Assembly: GCF_008180415.1 (NCBI RefSeq)
Contig: NZ_VTEI01000002.1
Coordinates: forward strand, 392,518 to 456,517
Source: Rossellomorea vietnamensis
GTDB taxonomy: Bacteria; Bacillota; Bacilli; Bacillales; Bacillaceae_B
Direction of reading: 5' to 3'
Length of the DNA: 64,000 bases
Under the pieces are notes generated by a model that saw nothing but the letters and a program-made list of their open reading frames with translations, ran no database searches and was not told where the DNA came from. Every line of letters begins with the position of its first letter. The stretch's first letter is position 1. Positions 43,194-52,113 of this stretch are shown here, piece after piece. The position numbers and the translations under genes were made by a program.

Positions 43194-44822
43194 TCAAGCC
43201 TTTACTGATTTAGATTCTTGCCCAGATTGAATTTCGTTCTCCGGTTCATCTTTATTCGTCATCCGCAAGGGAATTTCCTTTAAAAAGAATGTAAGCAGGA
43301 AGCCTGAAAAAAGTACGAAAGCACCAATAAGGAAGACATTTGTAAGTGAATAGCTTAATGACTCTCTGACGATTTCTATCGTTTTAACAAAAACGGCTTG
43401 CATTTCATTCGGCAAAGAAGCTTGAATTTGCTGAAGTTTTTCCCCATCCATTAAACTCTGAGGGCTCTGCAGTGTCTGCAGTTGTGCTGCTGCTTCAGGA
43501 GGCAGTGCTCCAAAATCGGAATTTCCCTTTAACTTGGAGAGTTCCTTATTCATTCTAGTAGACATTGAATTGTTCATGACAGTTCCCATGATGGCAACGC
43601 CAACCGTCCCACCTATTTGCCTGAACAACTGAGTCGCTGCCGTGGCAACCCCCAAATACTGGTGCTGTACAGCATTTTGAACTGTCAGTGTGAAGACTGG
43701 GAAGCTGAGGCCTAGACCTAAACCGACGATAATCATATTGATAACGGCTACTGTATTTGTGGTATCGGTCCCCATCAGCGATAGCGAAGCAAGGCCGCTC
43801 CCCATTACAAACAAGCCGATCAATGCAATTAATTTATATTTACCTGTTTTTGTGATGATCTGTCCTCCAATGGCTGAAGCAAATACCATACTCAGTGTCA
43901 TAGGCATCATGACAAATCCTGATTTAGTAGCTGATGTACCGATTACCCCTTGAATAAAGAAGGGCATATACATAATCGCCCCAAACATTCCTGCACCAAG
44001 AATAAAGCCAATGGCATTAGATAGTGTAAAGATTTGATTCTTGAACAGGTGAAGAGGCAGGACAGGATTTGCAGCACGTTTCTCTGTCATAATAAAAAGA
44101 ATTAATGCTGCTGCCGTCACTGAAAATAGACCAATGATTTGAAAGGAAACCCACTCAAAGTCATTTCCACCCCATGTAAAAGCCAATAACAAAGGGATAA
44201 TAGTAAGGGACAACATGATCGATCCCAGATAATCCACTTTCTTTTTCTCCTTAATTGTCTGGGAAGGAAACAAACGCCAAATCATCAAAAACGCTACCAA
44301 TCCAAAAGGAAGAAACACCCAAAAAACCCAATGCCATTCAGCATTATCGACTATCCAGCCTCCAAGCGTCGGTCCGAAAACACTTGCCAGACCAAAAATT
44401 CCGCCCATGAGCCCCTGCCATCTTCCCCTTTCCCTAGGAGCAAATAAATCACCTACCGCTGTAAAAGATGTGGACATAATCATTCCGGCACCTAAGCCTT
44501 GAATTCCGCGGAAAGCTATCAATTCTATAATGGAAGTGGAGAGCCCATTAAGAAATGACCCTGCGGTAAAAACGCCTATACCGATCAAGATGAATGGTTT
44601 TCGACCATACATATCGGACAACTTGCCGACAAGAATCGCCGTTACAGAAGAAGTCAGCATAAAGATCGTAAATACCCAGCTGTAGTATTCAATTCCGCCG
44701 AGCTCTGAAATGATTGTAGGAAGAGCCGTCCCGACAATTGTCTGATTCAAAGCAGCAAACAGCATTGCCGACATGATGGCCAGCATGATTAATATTTTTT
44801 TCTTCGGTTCTAAATGTTCCAT
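43194..44822 (-). CDS. MFS multidrug exporter, DHA2 (14-segment) family
   Basis: A 542-residue protein with 14 membrane segments. Motif A GKLSDMYGRKPFILIG (about 67-82), motif C GIFGLASVFGPTLGGWIVD (about 142-160) and LNQTIVGTALPTI near the start are typical of EmrB/QacA-type drug:H+ antiporters. It lies 111 bp downstream of a marR gene on the same strand, which probably represses it. AAAGGGG precedes the ATG. Confidence 0.93.
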   Translation of the reverse strand: MEHLEPKKKILIMLAIMSAMLFAALNQTIVGTALPTIISELGGIEYYSWVFTIFMLTSSVTAILVGKLSDMYGRKPFILIGIGVFTAGSFLNGLSTSIIELIAFRGIQGLGAGMIMSTSFTAVGDLFAPRERGRWQGLMGGIFGLASVFGPTLGGWIVDNAEWHWVFWVFLPFGLVAFLMIWRLFPSQTIKEKKKVDYLGSIMLSLTIIPLLLAFTWGGNDFEWVSFQIIGLFSVTAAALILFIMTEKRAANPVLPLHLFKNQIFTLSNAIGFILGAGMFGAIMYMPFFIQGVIGTSATKSGFVMMPMTLSMVFASAIGGQIITKTGKYKLIALIGLFVMGSGLASLSLMGTDTTNTVAVINMIIVGLGLGLSFPVFTLTVQNAVQHQYLGVATAATQLFRQIGGTVGVAIMGTVMNNSMSTRMNKELSKLKGNSDFGALPPEAAAQLQTLQSPQSLMDGEKLQQIQASLPNEMQAVFVKTIEIVRESLSYSLTNVFLIGAFVLFSGFLLTFFLKEIPLRMTNKDEPENEIQSGQESKSVKA

Positions 44823-44849
44823 AGTGCAGCCCCTTTTTTGTTTATTACA

Positions 44850-44872
44850 TAAATAGTTAACCTAGTTAACCT
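44850..44872. promoter_or_regulatory. Repeated GGTTAACTA motif upstream of the exporter
   Basis: On the minus strand GGTTAACTA occurs twice in direct succession; a related GTTAACCAAC lies upstream of marR near 45388. These are likely operator sites for the adjacent MarR protein. Confidence 0.45.
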
Positions 44873-44933
44873 TTTAGCGTAAGGAAAAGGGTAACTTTCT
44901 ATAACGAGAAAGTTAGCCCTTATATTCCTGACA

Positions 44934-45350
44934 TTATTTCATTTTATACAACTTTGAGAATAAGTTAATTAATTGTGTAATTTCTTCCTGTGAGAAAGTA
45001 TTGAACTTCTCTTCAAAATACTCCACTTTGATTTCCAGGCACTTTTTAAGAATTTCGCTTCCCTTATCCGTAAGAACCAGTTCAACTACGCGTCGATCTG
45101 ACGAAGATCTTTGTCGGGTGATATATCCTTTTTCGGAAAGGTTATCCGTAACACTGGTAATGTGGCTTGCAGAAACATTCATTTTCTTTGATAAATCAGA
45201 AGATTTCATTTCACCATGCTCAGAAAGATATTTCAGTACGAGAAGTTCTCCACTTGATAAATACTGTCCATAAAGACTTGTGATATCCTGTTTCATCATA
45301 CGAAATACATTGCGGAATAATTCTTCTAATTGAAACATTTCACTATTCAA
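44934..45350 (-). CDS. MarR family transcriptional regulator
   Basis: 138 residues from TTG 45350 with AAAGGTG upstream; ATG 45338 is an alternative. Winged helix: LLVLKYLSEHGEMKSSDLSK (about 38-57), recognition helix NVSASHITSVTDNLSEKGYI and wing RQRSSSDRRVVELVLTDKG (about 80-98). It is probably autoregulated and controls the downstream exporter; the ligand is unknown. Confidence 0.9.
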   Translation of the reverse strand: MNSEMFQLEELFRNVFRMMKQDITSLYGQYLSSGELLVLKYLSEHGEMKSSDLSKKMNVSASHITSVTDNLSEKGYITRQRSSSDRRVVELVLTDKGSEILKKCLEIKVEYFEEKFNTFSQEEITQLINLFSKLYKMK

Positions 45351-45427
45351 TAATATCTTACACCTTTCAGAAAGAGAAATACTTCAGTTGGTTAACTTTT
45401 TAATCTTACGACATATGGGCATCCAGG

Positions 45428-46357
45428 TCAACTTTTATTATTTCTCTCCATCTCTTTTAATTGGGCCGTTATCTGTGATTCATCCAGATTTTCGCCTATT
45501 ATGACAAGGTTTTTTGGAAGATTCATATCCTCCGGGAGCAGGACAGGCATTCCATAGGAATATTGAAACATGAAGGGATATTTCTTTCCGGTAAAAGGAA
45601 TATATCCTTTCATCCGGTAAATTGAATCAGGCAGCTGCCGGAGCCATTCCTCAAAATCTGTTTGGGATACAGAACCTGTGAATTTATGTACATGAGCCCT
45701 TAAGTTAAGATGATGGCCAATGGCAGTTTTTTCCCTATCCCCTGTGGCAGAATGACTTTGAAGTTCAAGCAGACTGGATGAAGATACTTTGCTATAGTTT
45801 GTCATGATCAATTTAGCACCAGGATTCATCTGCTGAATTTCAAAAAGGGCTGTTCCCTTTTCCATTTCAGTCAACAAATCTTCTTTATTGAATATCAGGA
45901 GATGAGCATGTCTTATTTGTTCCCTCATCAACTGCAGCACCTGAGGACTGTAGGTCCCCCTCGATACCCACTGCTTCCCGTCCACAACCGTAATGATTCC
46001 TTTAAAATAAAAATGGTCAGCAAATAGCGGTGACATTACAGCATCGACCACTTCAACTGGGTGAGCGGCTCCTGTCGTTTCTATGACCAGCACGTCAAAT
46101 TCATCCTGAAAAAGCAGCTCCTGCAGCTGAGACTCTAACTTATCTTGGATAGAACAGCAAATGCAGCCATCAAGCAGCTCTTTAAGAGGAGTATCTTCTT
46201 CCACTTCCTGTGAATCTATTGAAACACTTCCTAGTTCATTCATTAATACAGCAGGCTTTAGGTTGCTTGCTTTTAAAGCAGCAATCAAGTTTTTCATTAA
46301 AGTCGTTTTCCCGCTCCCTAAAAATCCGGAAAGCAGATAGACATCTTTTTTCATCAT
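45428..46357 (-). CDS. CobW/YciC-family GTPase (metal chaperone)
   Basis: A 309-residue COG0523 protein. Walker A GFLGSGKTTLMKNL (about 11-24), the metal-binding CxCC as DGCICCSIQDKL (about 64-75), the ETTG switch and the guanine motif NKEDLL (about 156). The C-terminal CobW_C domain starts near 215. Such proteins deliver zinc or other metals to client enzymes. No Zur box was recognised upstream. Two adjacent ATGs (46357, 46354) are possible starts. Monocistronic. Confidence 0.88.
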   Translation of the reverse strand: MMKKDVYLLSGFLGSGKTTLMKNLIAALKASNLKPAVLMNELGSVSIDSQEVEEDTPLKELLDGCICCSIQDKLESQLQELLFQDEFDVLVIETTGAAHPVEVVDAVMSPLFADHFYFKGIITVVDGKQWVSRGTYSPQVLQLMREQIRHAHLLIFNKEDLLTEMEKGTALFEIQQMNPGAKLIMTNYSKVSSSSLLELQSHSATGDREKTAIGHHLNLRAHVHKFTGSVSQTDFEEWLRQLPDSIYRMKGYIPFTGKKYPFMFQYSYGMPVLLPEDMNLPKNLVIIGENLDESQITAQLKEMERNNKS

Positions 46358-46464
46358 AATCTTCCTTTCAACGTCCTTCTTAGCCCATTCTAGTCGAAGA
46401 AAGCGGGCATTACAATCTTAATGCTGAATTTGGTATAATGAACACACCTAAGGAGGTCACTTTA

Positions 46465-47076
46465 TTGCTGAATTTAACAGGAGAGCGTGTTATCCCTGAA
46501 AAGATGGATCCTATGAATGGAATGCTCCTTGAACACTTGGCACGATATTACTTTGCTATTGAATATACCAAAGGAAGAGTTTTGGATATTTCATGCGGTA
46601 CTGGTTATGGATCAAAAATCATTGCTAAAGCACAGAAGGCTTTTCTTGATGAAATTATTGCCGTCGATAACGATGAAGAAACTTTGCACTATGCTAAATC
46701 GAAACATTACCACCCATTAATTCAATATACAAATATGAATGCGGAAGATCCAGAACTGCCTGAAACACTGGGTCAGTTCGACTGTATCATCAGCTTCGAG
46801 ACCCTTGAACATCTGTCTCATGAAGAAATTTTCATGAATAATCTCTATCAAATGCTCAAGCCAGGAGGCATCCTCATCATATCCACTCCGTTTGGGGCCG
46901 GACGAGGGCAGCCGACAAATGAAAAATACCACGTCCATCAGTTGACGGAAAAGGAATTTAGTGGATTATTTGATTCTTATTCTGAAAAGGAGCTTTACTA
47001 TCAAAGAAGTGTGTTAGTGGAACCTAAAAGAGAGGGCAAGCACTATCCTTTTGGCATAGCTGTGTGTAAAAAATAA
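46465..47076 (+). CDS. SAM-dependent methyltransferase (class I)
   Basis: 203 residues from TTG 46465, which has AAGGAGG 8 nt upstream; the ATG at 46438 lies before that site and is rejected. Motif I VLDISCGTGYGSKI (about 41-54), motif II IAVDNDEE, FDCIISFETLEHL and LKPGGILIISTPF. The N-terminal LTGERVIPEKMDP is characteristic of a small methyltransferase group with unknown substrate. Confidence 0.85.
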   Translation: MLNLTGERVIPEKMDPMNGMLLEHLARYYFAIEYTKGRVLDISCGTGYGSKIIAKAQKAFLDEIIAVDNDEETLHYAKSKHYHPLIQYTNMNAEDPELPETLGQFDCIISFETLEHLSHEEIFMNNLYQMLKPGGILIISTPFGAGRGQPTNEKYHVHQLTEKEFSGLFDSYSEKELYYQRSVLVEPKREGKHYPFGIAVCKK

Positions 47077-47198
47077 TCAACAAATGTTGGTTTCCTTAAA
47101 GAAAAAGGCTCTGCATTTCGAGGGCCTTCTTCTTTTTGGAAGGCTCTTTTAGGAAGGCTCTTTTCGTAAAGATTGTGGCTACTTTAAATGAAATGGAT

Positions 47199-47460
47199 TT
47201 CCGCTCCAGGCGGAAGACTCCGCGGGGCGGGCGGTGAGCCTCCTCGGCTGCGCCTGCATAAAAAATTGAAGCGCCCTGGTCAGACACGACAGGCAAATAA
47301 CCTCAAGAGAAAAAAAGGCGCTCTTTCCTTTTATTCTCTTGAGGTTATTTGACCCCGAGGGGCTGGGCGCTGGAACTGGATTAGGGGACTCACCTGTCCC
47401 TCTAGTCCCGCAGGAGATCGTACGCCTTCCGCTTCAATCCTCATACGTAAAGGGGGGGGG
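47199..47460 (+). repeat. GC-rich repeat inserted in the long MITE variant
   Basis: It starts TTCCGCTCCAGGCGGAAGAC and ends CTTCCGCTTCAATCC plus a G run. The outer parts (GGGCGGTGAGCCTCCTCGGC; ACTCACCTGTCCC; CCCGCAGGAG) recall a repeat seen in many Bacillus genomes (from memory). It is absent from the paralogous element at 60425/60426. Confidence 0.75.
47259..47383 (+). repeat. Nested copy of the hairpin repeat
   Basis: It contains AAGCGCCCTGGTCAG, CGACAGGCAAAT, the stem AACCTCAAGAGAA / TTCTCTTGAGGTT and TTTGACCCCGAGGGGCTGGG, and splits the surrounding GC-rich repeat between CGCCTGC and GGGGACTCACC. Confidence 0.75.
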
Positions 47461-47765
47461 GAAGGTAAAATCGAATTCTAAATCAGAAATTAACTAGAAA
47501 GCCTATTAAAAAGACTGTTGTGCATTAATTTTTCTTTCGGCAGTATCACCCTCCTGGACACCAAGAGTTCTCTATCTAAACGGTGAGCAGCTCATTTCTT
47601 TTGGCTTAGGCAGAATATAGAGCTGTTATCTTACGAAAGTAATATAAATTAGCAACAAATTATACAAAACCAGCCTTTTGAAAGCAAATTCACATGATTT
47701 TCTAATAGTTAGTTATTGTCCTGAAAGGTATTAAATGTAGTGTTTTCGGCTCGAGGATCCGTCCC

Positions 47766-48719
47766 TTATTCCACACTCAAAAATTTCCCCGCCGCTTCAG
47801 CATTTGCTTCAGTATCGACCTCCAAAACCAAACCGTCATCCTTTGTCATTACATTTTGGTAAGAATTCTCTATTGGAATTCTCAGCGAATCAAATGATTC
47901 TACTGGTTTGAGCATTGACATAAAATCCAGTTGAAGAAAATCACTCAGGGCCAGATCTGTGTCAACAGCCTCTTTTCCATCTTTTATTAGGGAGGATACC
48001 GTCTTAATCCCTTCACCATCTGTGAGTTGTTTCAAAATATTCTTCTGGATTTTTTCCAATACTTCCTGCTGTCTTCTAACTCTTCCAAAGTCACTCTCAC
48101 TATCTTTGCGGAATCTCACATAGTTCAAAAGCTCCTGTCCGTTTAAAACCTGGAGGCCTGGTTCCATATCCCATTTCCAGTAATTGATCATTTCTGCAGG
48201 CACCTCTACTTCAATTCCCTTTGGAAGCACTTTGTCTATAAAAGACACAAACCCTTGAAAGTCAATTTTAATGGTACGGTCAGCCTTCACATTGAAATTT
48301 TCTTCAATTGTTTCTTTTAATAATTGGTCCCCTCCCCACGAGTAAGCATGATTGATTTTACTCTTACCGTATCCCGGAATAAAAACGTATGAATCTCTCA
48401 TGATGGACATCACCTTGGCTGTTTTGGCACCCGGATGGTATTGTGCAATCATAATGGTATCAGCCCTTGAAGCTTCAGTTCCCCTCTGATCGTAACCGAC
48501 AATTAAAATATTTAGCGGTTTCTCTTCACTTTTAAATAAGCTGATTCCTTCTTTTGTGTTATCTGTTTTTTCAACGCTGGTTTTAGTTTCGGGTACTTCT
48601 TCTAATAAAACATTCTGCCCATTTTCTGCTGCTTCATCTTTACCATTCCAATCGTCCGAGCAGCCATGAATGAGTAGAAAGCAAATCCCGAGTTGAAGTA
48701 TCCTTCTAACTGATTTCAT
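47766..48719 (-). CDS. LytR-CpsA-Psr (LCP) family protein with lipobox-like start
   Basis: 317 residues from ATG 48719 (GAAGGTG upstream). The LCP domain (about 70-235) has ILIVGYDQRGTEASRADTIM, SIMRDSYVFIPGYG, KINHAYSWGG and the lipid-site Arg residues in VRFRKDSESDFGRVRRQQEV. LCP enzymes attach wall teichoic acid or other glycopolymers to peptidoglycan. The N-terminus LGICFLLIHGCSDDWNG looks like a lipoprotein signal rather than the usual uncleaved anchor. Confidence 0.87.
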   Translation of the reverse strand: MKSVRRILQLGICFLLIHGCSDDWNGKDEAAENGQNVLLEEVPETKTSVEKTDNTKEGISLFKSEEKPLNILIVGYDQRGTEASRADTIMIAQYHPGAKTAKVMSIMRDSYVFIPGYGKSKINHAYSWGGDQLLKETIEENFNVKADRTIKIDFQGFVSFIDKVLPKGIEVEVPAEMINYWKWDMEPGLQVLNGQELLNYVRFRKDSESDFGRVRRQQEVLEKIQKNILKQLTDGEGIKTVSSLIKDGKEAVDTDLALSDFLQLDFMSMLKPVESFDSLRIPIENSYQNVMTKDDGLVLEVDTEANAEAAGKFLSVE

Positions 48720-49472
48720 TTTATTCACCTTCTTTTTTGAAACTAGTAGCCCTTCATCCGCTATTAAATAAACAGGTTAGTTAGAAATTTTGTTAAGTTC
48801 TTGGAAACGCTGGTTCCTAAGCAAAGGGCCTATGTAAAAAGGGAGACTTAAGAAAAAATCTCTTCTTTCTTAAAATCAGAGTAACTAATTGGTGTTATCA
48901 TTCTTGGCCAGAAAAAAGCAGTCTATACAAAAAACGTTCTTAAGAAGGGGAATTCTTGTTAGCATTATTGACTGACATAATCTTTTCATTTTTCCGGAGA
49001 AAGAGGCAAGTGCTATCTTCATAACCACCCTTGTGAAATGGTGTCTTGCTTTGCGGCAGTAAGTCTCTCTTGCCGGGCTTGGCCAAAAGCACACTGAATA
49101 TAGTCCAGCATTCTTGAGAAATTAGGGGGGAAATTCCGCTTTTTAAAGAAAAAGAATGAAAAAAAGCTAAAATGAGCGGATAAATTTCCCTTATTCTCTT
49201 CAAAAAGATTTGAAAATGGATCATTTGCTGTACTAAAGCGAAAAACTCCGCTTATTTACCCCAAATTGAATTCTACTCTACAGCTTAACCGGAAAATTTC
49301 CACTTAATTTAGATAGGATTATTCTTGTTTTCACCGTGCATACCTACAGTTGCAATGGAACGAAGTGATCGGGAAACCTGATTTTCCTTTGAGAAAGGGA
49401 GAATTTTTTATACCACGATACACGCTATATGCTCCCTGTAACCCACAGAATAGAAAGGGGATTTCAGGACCA
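48720..49472. other. Long AT-rich intergenic region
   Basis: About 750 bp without a supported gene. Around 49130-49260 complementary phrases built on AATTCCGCTTTTTA and GAGCGGATAAATTTCCC occur, resembling another dispersed Bacillus repeat, but no second copy is in this window. Confidence 0.4.
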
Positions 49473-49506
49473 TAAAAAAAGCTTACAGGAATTAACCTGT
49501 AAGCCG
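49473..49506 (-). terminator. Rho-independent terminator of the S41 protease gene
   Basis: GCTTACAGG / CCTGTAAGC stem with a 6-nt loop and TTTTTTT on the minus strand. Confidence 0.88.
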
Positions 49507-49522
49507 GCTGAGTGTGAAGCAG

Positions 49523-50995
49523 TTAGTTCATTTTATCTGAAAGAACTTCCACTGCCTTTTTTACTTGCGTATCGTTTTCTTGTATCAGATTTCTCATATT
49601 TTCCATGAGCTTAAGGATGCTTTCGCTGTTCAATGTACCTGTAACTTCCAGCTCTTCTGCTTCCTGGAACGCTCTGACGGCTTCTGTTGTCTGGTCATCA
49701 AAGAATCCATCTGTTTTTCCTGGCTCATAGCCAGCAGCTTTCAGCATTTCTTCGGCGGCCTTCACTTGGTCGGACAAGTCTGACTCTTTTAACTCCTGAT
49801 CAGGGTTGATATATGGAAGTTCTGCGTAAGCTGGCAGAGAAACTTCATAATCAGGTTTGATACCTTTTTCATGAATCCACGTTCCTTCAGGCGTCAGCCA
49901 TTTAGCTGTTGTGAATTTCATGTTTGATCCATCTGAGAAGTTTTCGGCTGTCTGGACAGTTCCTTTTCCAAATGAATTAACACCGATTAACGGAATATCA
50001 GAAGACTCACTGACTGCAGCGGCAAGAATTTCTGAAGCACTCGCACTTCCTTTATCAATCAATACTGTAACAGGAACGTCGACTTTTTGTCCGCCTTCAG
50101 CGGCAATACTTTCTTTATTTCCTTCACTATCTTCCACCTGCAGAAGGACTTCCCCTTCCTCAACAAACAGCGAAGAAATCAGGATTGCCTGGTCTAGCAG
50201 CCCTCCTGGGTTTTGGCGGACATCAATGATAAGGCCTTCCATGCCTTCAGCCTGCATTTGTTCCAATGCCTTTGTAAGTTCATTGAAGGTATCATCAGAA
50301 AAACTCGTAATTTGAACTTTCGCTATACCGTTATCCAGCATTTCCGCATAAACGGTTTCAAGGGGAATCTCATCTCTTGTAATCGTTACCTCGGTTGGCT
50401 CTTCCGTTCCAGGGCGCTGAATGGTCAATGTTACCTTCGTTCCCTTTTCCCCCCTGATTTGAAGAACAGCATCCGTTACACCGACACCTTGAATGCTTTC
50501 TCCGTCAACTTCGAGGATTTTATCATTTGGACGCAGACCTGCCTTTTCTGCTGGAGACCCTTTTATTGGAGATACTATCGTAATATTTCCGTCCTTCTCC
50601 TGTATTTCCGCGCCTATCCCTTCAAAAGAGGAGGTGATGCTTTCTTCAAATCGTTTTGCTTCCTCTTCATTCATGTAATCAGAATAAGGATCTTCAAGGG
50701 AATCAAGCATTCCGTTAATAGCACCGTTCACAAGATCTTCCTGTGCCAGGTCCCTGAAATAATCATTGTTCAGTGCGTCATAAGCTTTATAAAGCTTTTG
50801 AAATTCATTTCTTTCCTGAACCCCTACATTCACCGCTTTTTCATCGCCAAACGCTAAAGCAAAGGTTGTTATCCCCGCCGTTGCAAATACCAATAAGAAA
50901 ATTAACATAACAAATTGAAATTTTCGGATTTTTATGTATCCAGACGGGTTCTGTTCATTTGAATGGTTGTCGCTGTGCTGCTGATCCTTGTCCAT
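49523..50995 (-). CDS. ctpA: Carboxyl-terminal processing protease (S41), CtpA-like
   Basis: A 490-residue protein with one N-terminal membrane anchor (about 26-48). PDZ domain (about 115-205: GIGAEIQEKDGN, GLRPNDKILEVDG). S41 catalytic core with Ser in DKGSASASEILAAA (about 315-328) and Lys in GVNSFGKGTVQ. C-terminal peptidoglycan-binding domain (about 405-465: GYEPGKTDGFFDDQTTEAVR). It acts outside the membrane on substrate C-termini. Position next to yodJ and deoD matches ctpA of B. subtilis; CtpB is the alternative. Confidence 0.9.
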   Translation of the reverse strand: MDKDQQHSDNHSNEQNPSGYIKIRKFQFVMLIFLLVFATAGITTFALAFGDEKAVNVGVQERNEFQKLYKAYDALNNDYFRDLAQEDLVNGAINGMLDSLEDPYSDYMNEEEAKRFEESITSSFEGIGAEIQEKDGNITIVSPIKGSPAEKAGLRPNDKILEVDGESIQGVGVTDAVLQIRGEKGTKVTLTIQRPGTEEPTEVTITRDEIPLETVYAEMLDNGIAKVQITSFSDDTFNELTKALEQMQAEGMEGLIIDVRQNPGGLLDQAILISSLFVEEGEVLLQVEDSEGNKESIAAEGGQKVDVPVTVLIDKGSASASEILAAAVSESSDIPLIGVNSFGKGTVQTAENFSDGSNMKFTTAKWLTPEGTWIHEKGIKPDYEVSLPAYAELPYINPDQELKESDLSDQVKAAEEMLKAAGYEPGKTDGFFDDQTTEAVRAFQEAEELEVTGTLNSESILKLMENMRNLIQENDTQVKKAVEVLSDKMN

Positions 50996-51108
50996 AAACC
51001 TTCACCACTTTCATTGCAAATCTTGCTAGCATATTTTCCTTAGAATAGCATGTTTCATAAAATTTTAACACTATTTGTACACCTACTCATTTTATCAGCT
51101 TCTCATAC

Positions 51109-51702
51109 TTATCGAAAGGAAAACCCCTTTCGTTTTTTAGTATGAGTTAAAAGAGCGGTAAAAAACCCAACGGTACTGACAGCAAGCAAGGAATGTAGAA
51201 AAGAATAAGCTCCTATCAGGCTGAACCCCGCAAGCAGTACCAATGTATCAATAAAAAAGATAATGATGCCCACATTCCAGCCTGTGCTTTTGCCTATTAT
51301 TTGAGCAAGCAAGTCTGTTCCGCCCGTTGCTGCTTCAGCAAGGAGCATAAGTCCGATACCCACCCCCACAAATACCCCTCCAGCCAAAGCAGCCAAAATG
51401 GGAATCAAGTAGATGTTCTGGGAAATAGGCTGAAGGACGTCAATTAACAGCGAGGAAAGCCATAAACCGTGTATACTCTTGAAAAATAAATTTTTATCGA
51501 GGAAGAAAGCCAGAACATAAAGGGGGATACTCAAGATAACTATCGTCAGACCGGGTTTAAGGTCAAGCCAATAGTGGCTGATTAAACCAATGCCGATCAT
51601 CCCTCCGTCCATAAAATGCTGCGGCACAAAAAAAGCGTTGATCCCGATGGCTACCAGAAGACTCCCGAGAGCAATTTGAAGGTAAACCTTGTACAAAATC
51701 AT
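51109..51702 (-). CDS. YitT-family membrane protein (short form)
   Basis: 197 residues with five or six membrane segments and the DUF161 phrases GSLLVAIGINAFFVPQHFMD, GGMIGIGL, LAEAATGGTDLLAQII and GWNVGIIIFFIDTLVL. It lacks the C-terminal DUF2179 ligand-binding domain of full-length YitT/YpjC proteins. Function unknown. GGAGGGG lies almost next to the ATG. Confidence 0.85.
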   Translation of the reverse strand: MILYKVYLQIALGSLLVAIGINAFFVPQHFMDGGMIGIGLISHYWLDLKPGLTIVILSIPLYVLAFFLDKNLFFKSIHGLWLSSLLIDVLQPISQNIYLIPILAALAGGVFVGVGIGLMLLAEAATGGTDLLAQIIGKSTGWNVGIIIFFIDTLVLLAGFSLIGAYSFLHSLLAVSTVGFFTALLTHTKKRKGFSFR

Positions 51703-51813
51703 CCCCTCCGTATCGTTTACAAGCTGAGGACATCACATTATAAGCCTGTACACCTTATTAACATATATGTGAGAAGGAGGGGTTTTATTTATGTAATAGA
51801 GTTGAAATTCAAT

Positions 51814-52020
51814 ATGCTTCGAATGAATCCTGTACTATGTTCCGGAAAAAATAAAGTTGATCGAGATATCCTGCTAGTAATCGCAGGCATTCCAAACACA
51901 CAGGAAAACGTACCTTTCACTGTGCTGCTTGACTATATTATCAGCAGTGTTTTATTCCTCGTAATAAATCTCAGGGAAAACAGAATTATTGTTATTGAAT
52001 TGGAATCCCCCTCTATTTGA
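51814..52020 (+). CDS. Possible small hydrophobic protein, uncertain
   Basis: A 68-residue frame from ATG 51814 (MLRMNPVLCSGKNKVDRDIL, then a hydrophobic stretch LLDYIISSVLFLVINL). A strong AGAAGGAGG at 51772-51780 sits 6 nt before an in-frame ATT at 51787; the ATG at 51791 just behind it is followed at once by TAA in another frame. Either the real start is non-canonical (ATT 51787 or TTG 51802) or the frame is spurious. Confidence 0.3.
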   Translation: MLRMNPVLCSGKNKVDRDILLVIAGIPNTQENVPFTVLLDYIISSVLFLVINLRENRIIVIELESPSI

Positions 52021-52113
52021 GCTATCTTGGATGCTACTCCCTAAATGAGGAAAATTTCTGGGGATTGAAAATAAATAGGACTTGAAAGGATGTCCCCTTC
52101 CAAGCCTTTATGG

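Larger units (their letters stand above)
47141..47676 (+). mobile_element. Long MITE-like variant carrying an inserted GC-rich repeat
   Basis: It starts AGGCTCTTTTAGGAAGGCTC, ends ACCAGCCT, and is flanked by TTTGGA (47135-47140) and TTTGAA (47677-47682), a 5/6 match. Apart from the segment 47199-47460 it aligns along its whole length with the copy at 60382-60636. Confidence 0.7.

Noticed and set aside
47096..47296. 66-codon minus-strand frame
   Set aside because: It lies entirely in repeat sequence and has no start signal.
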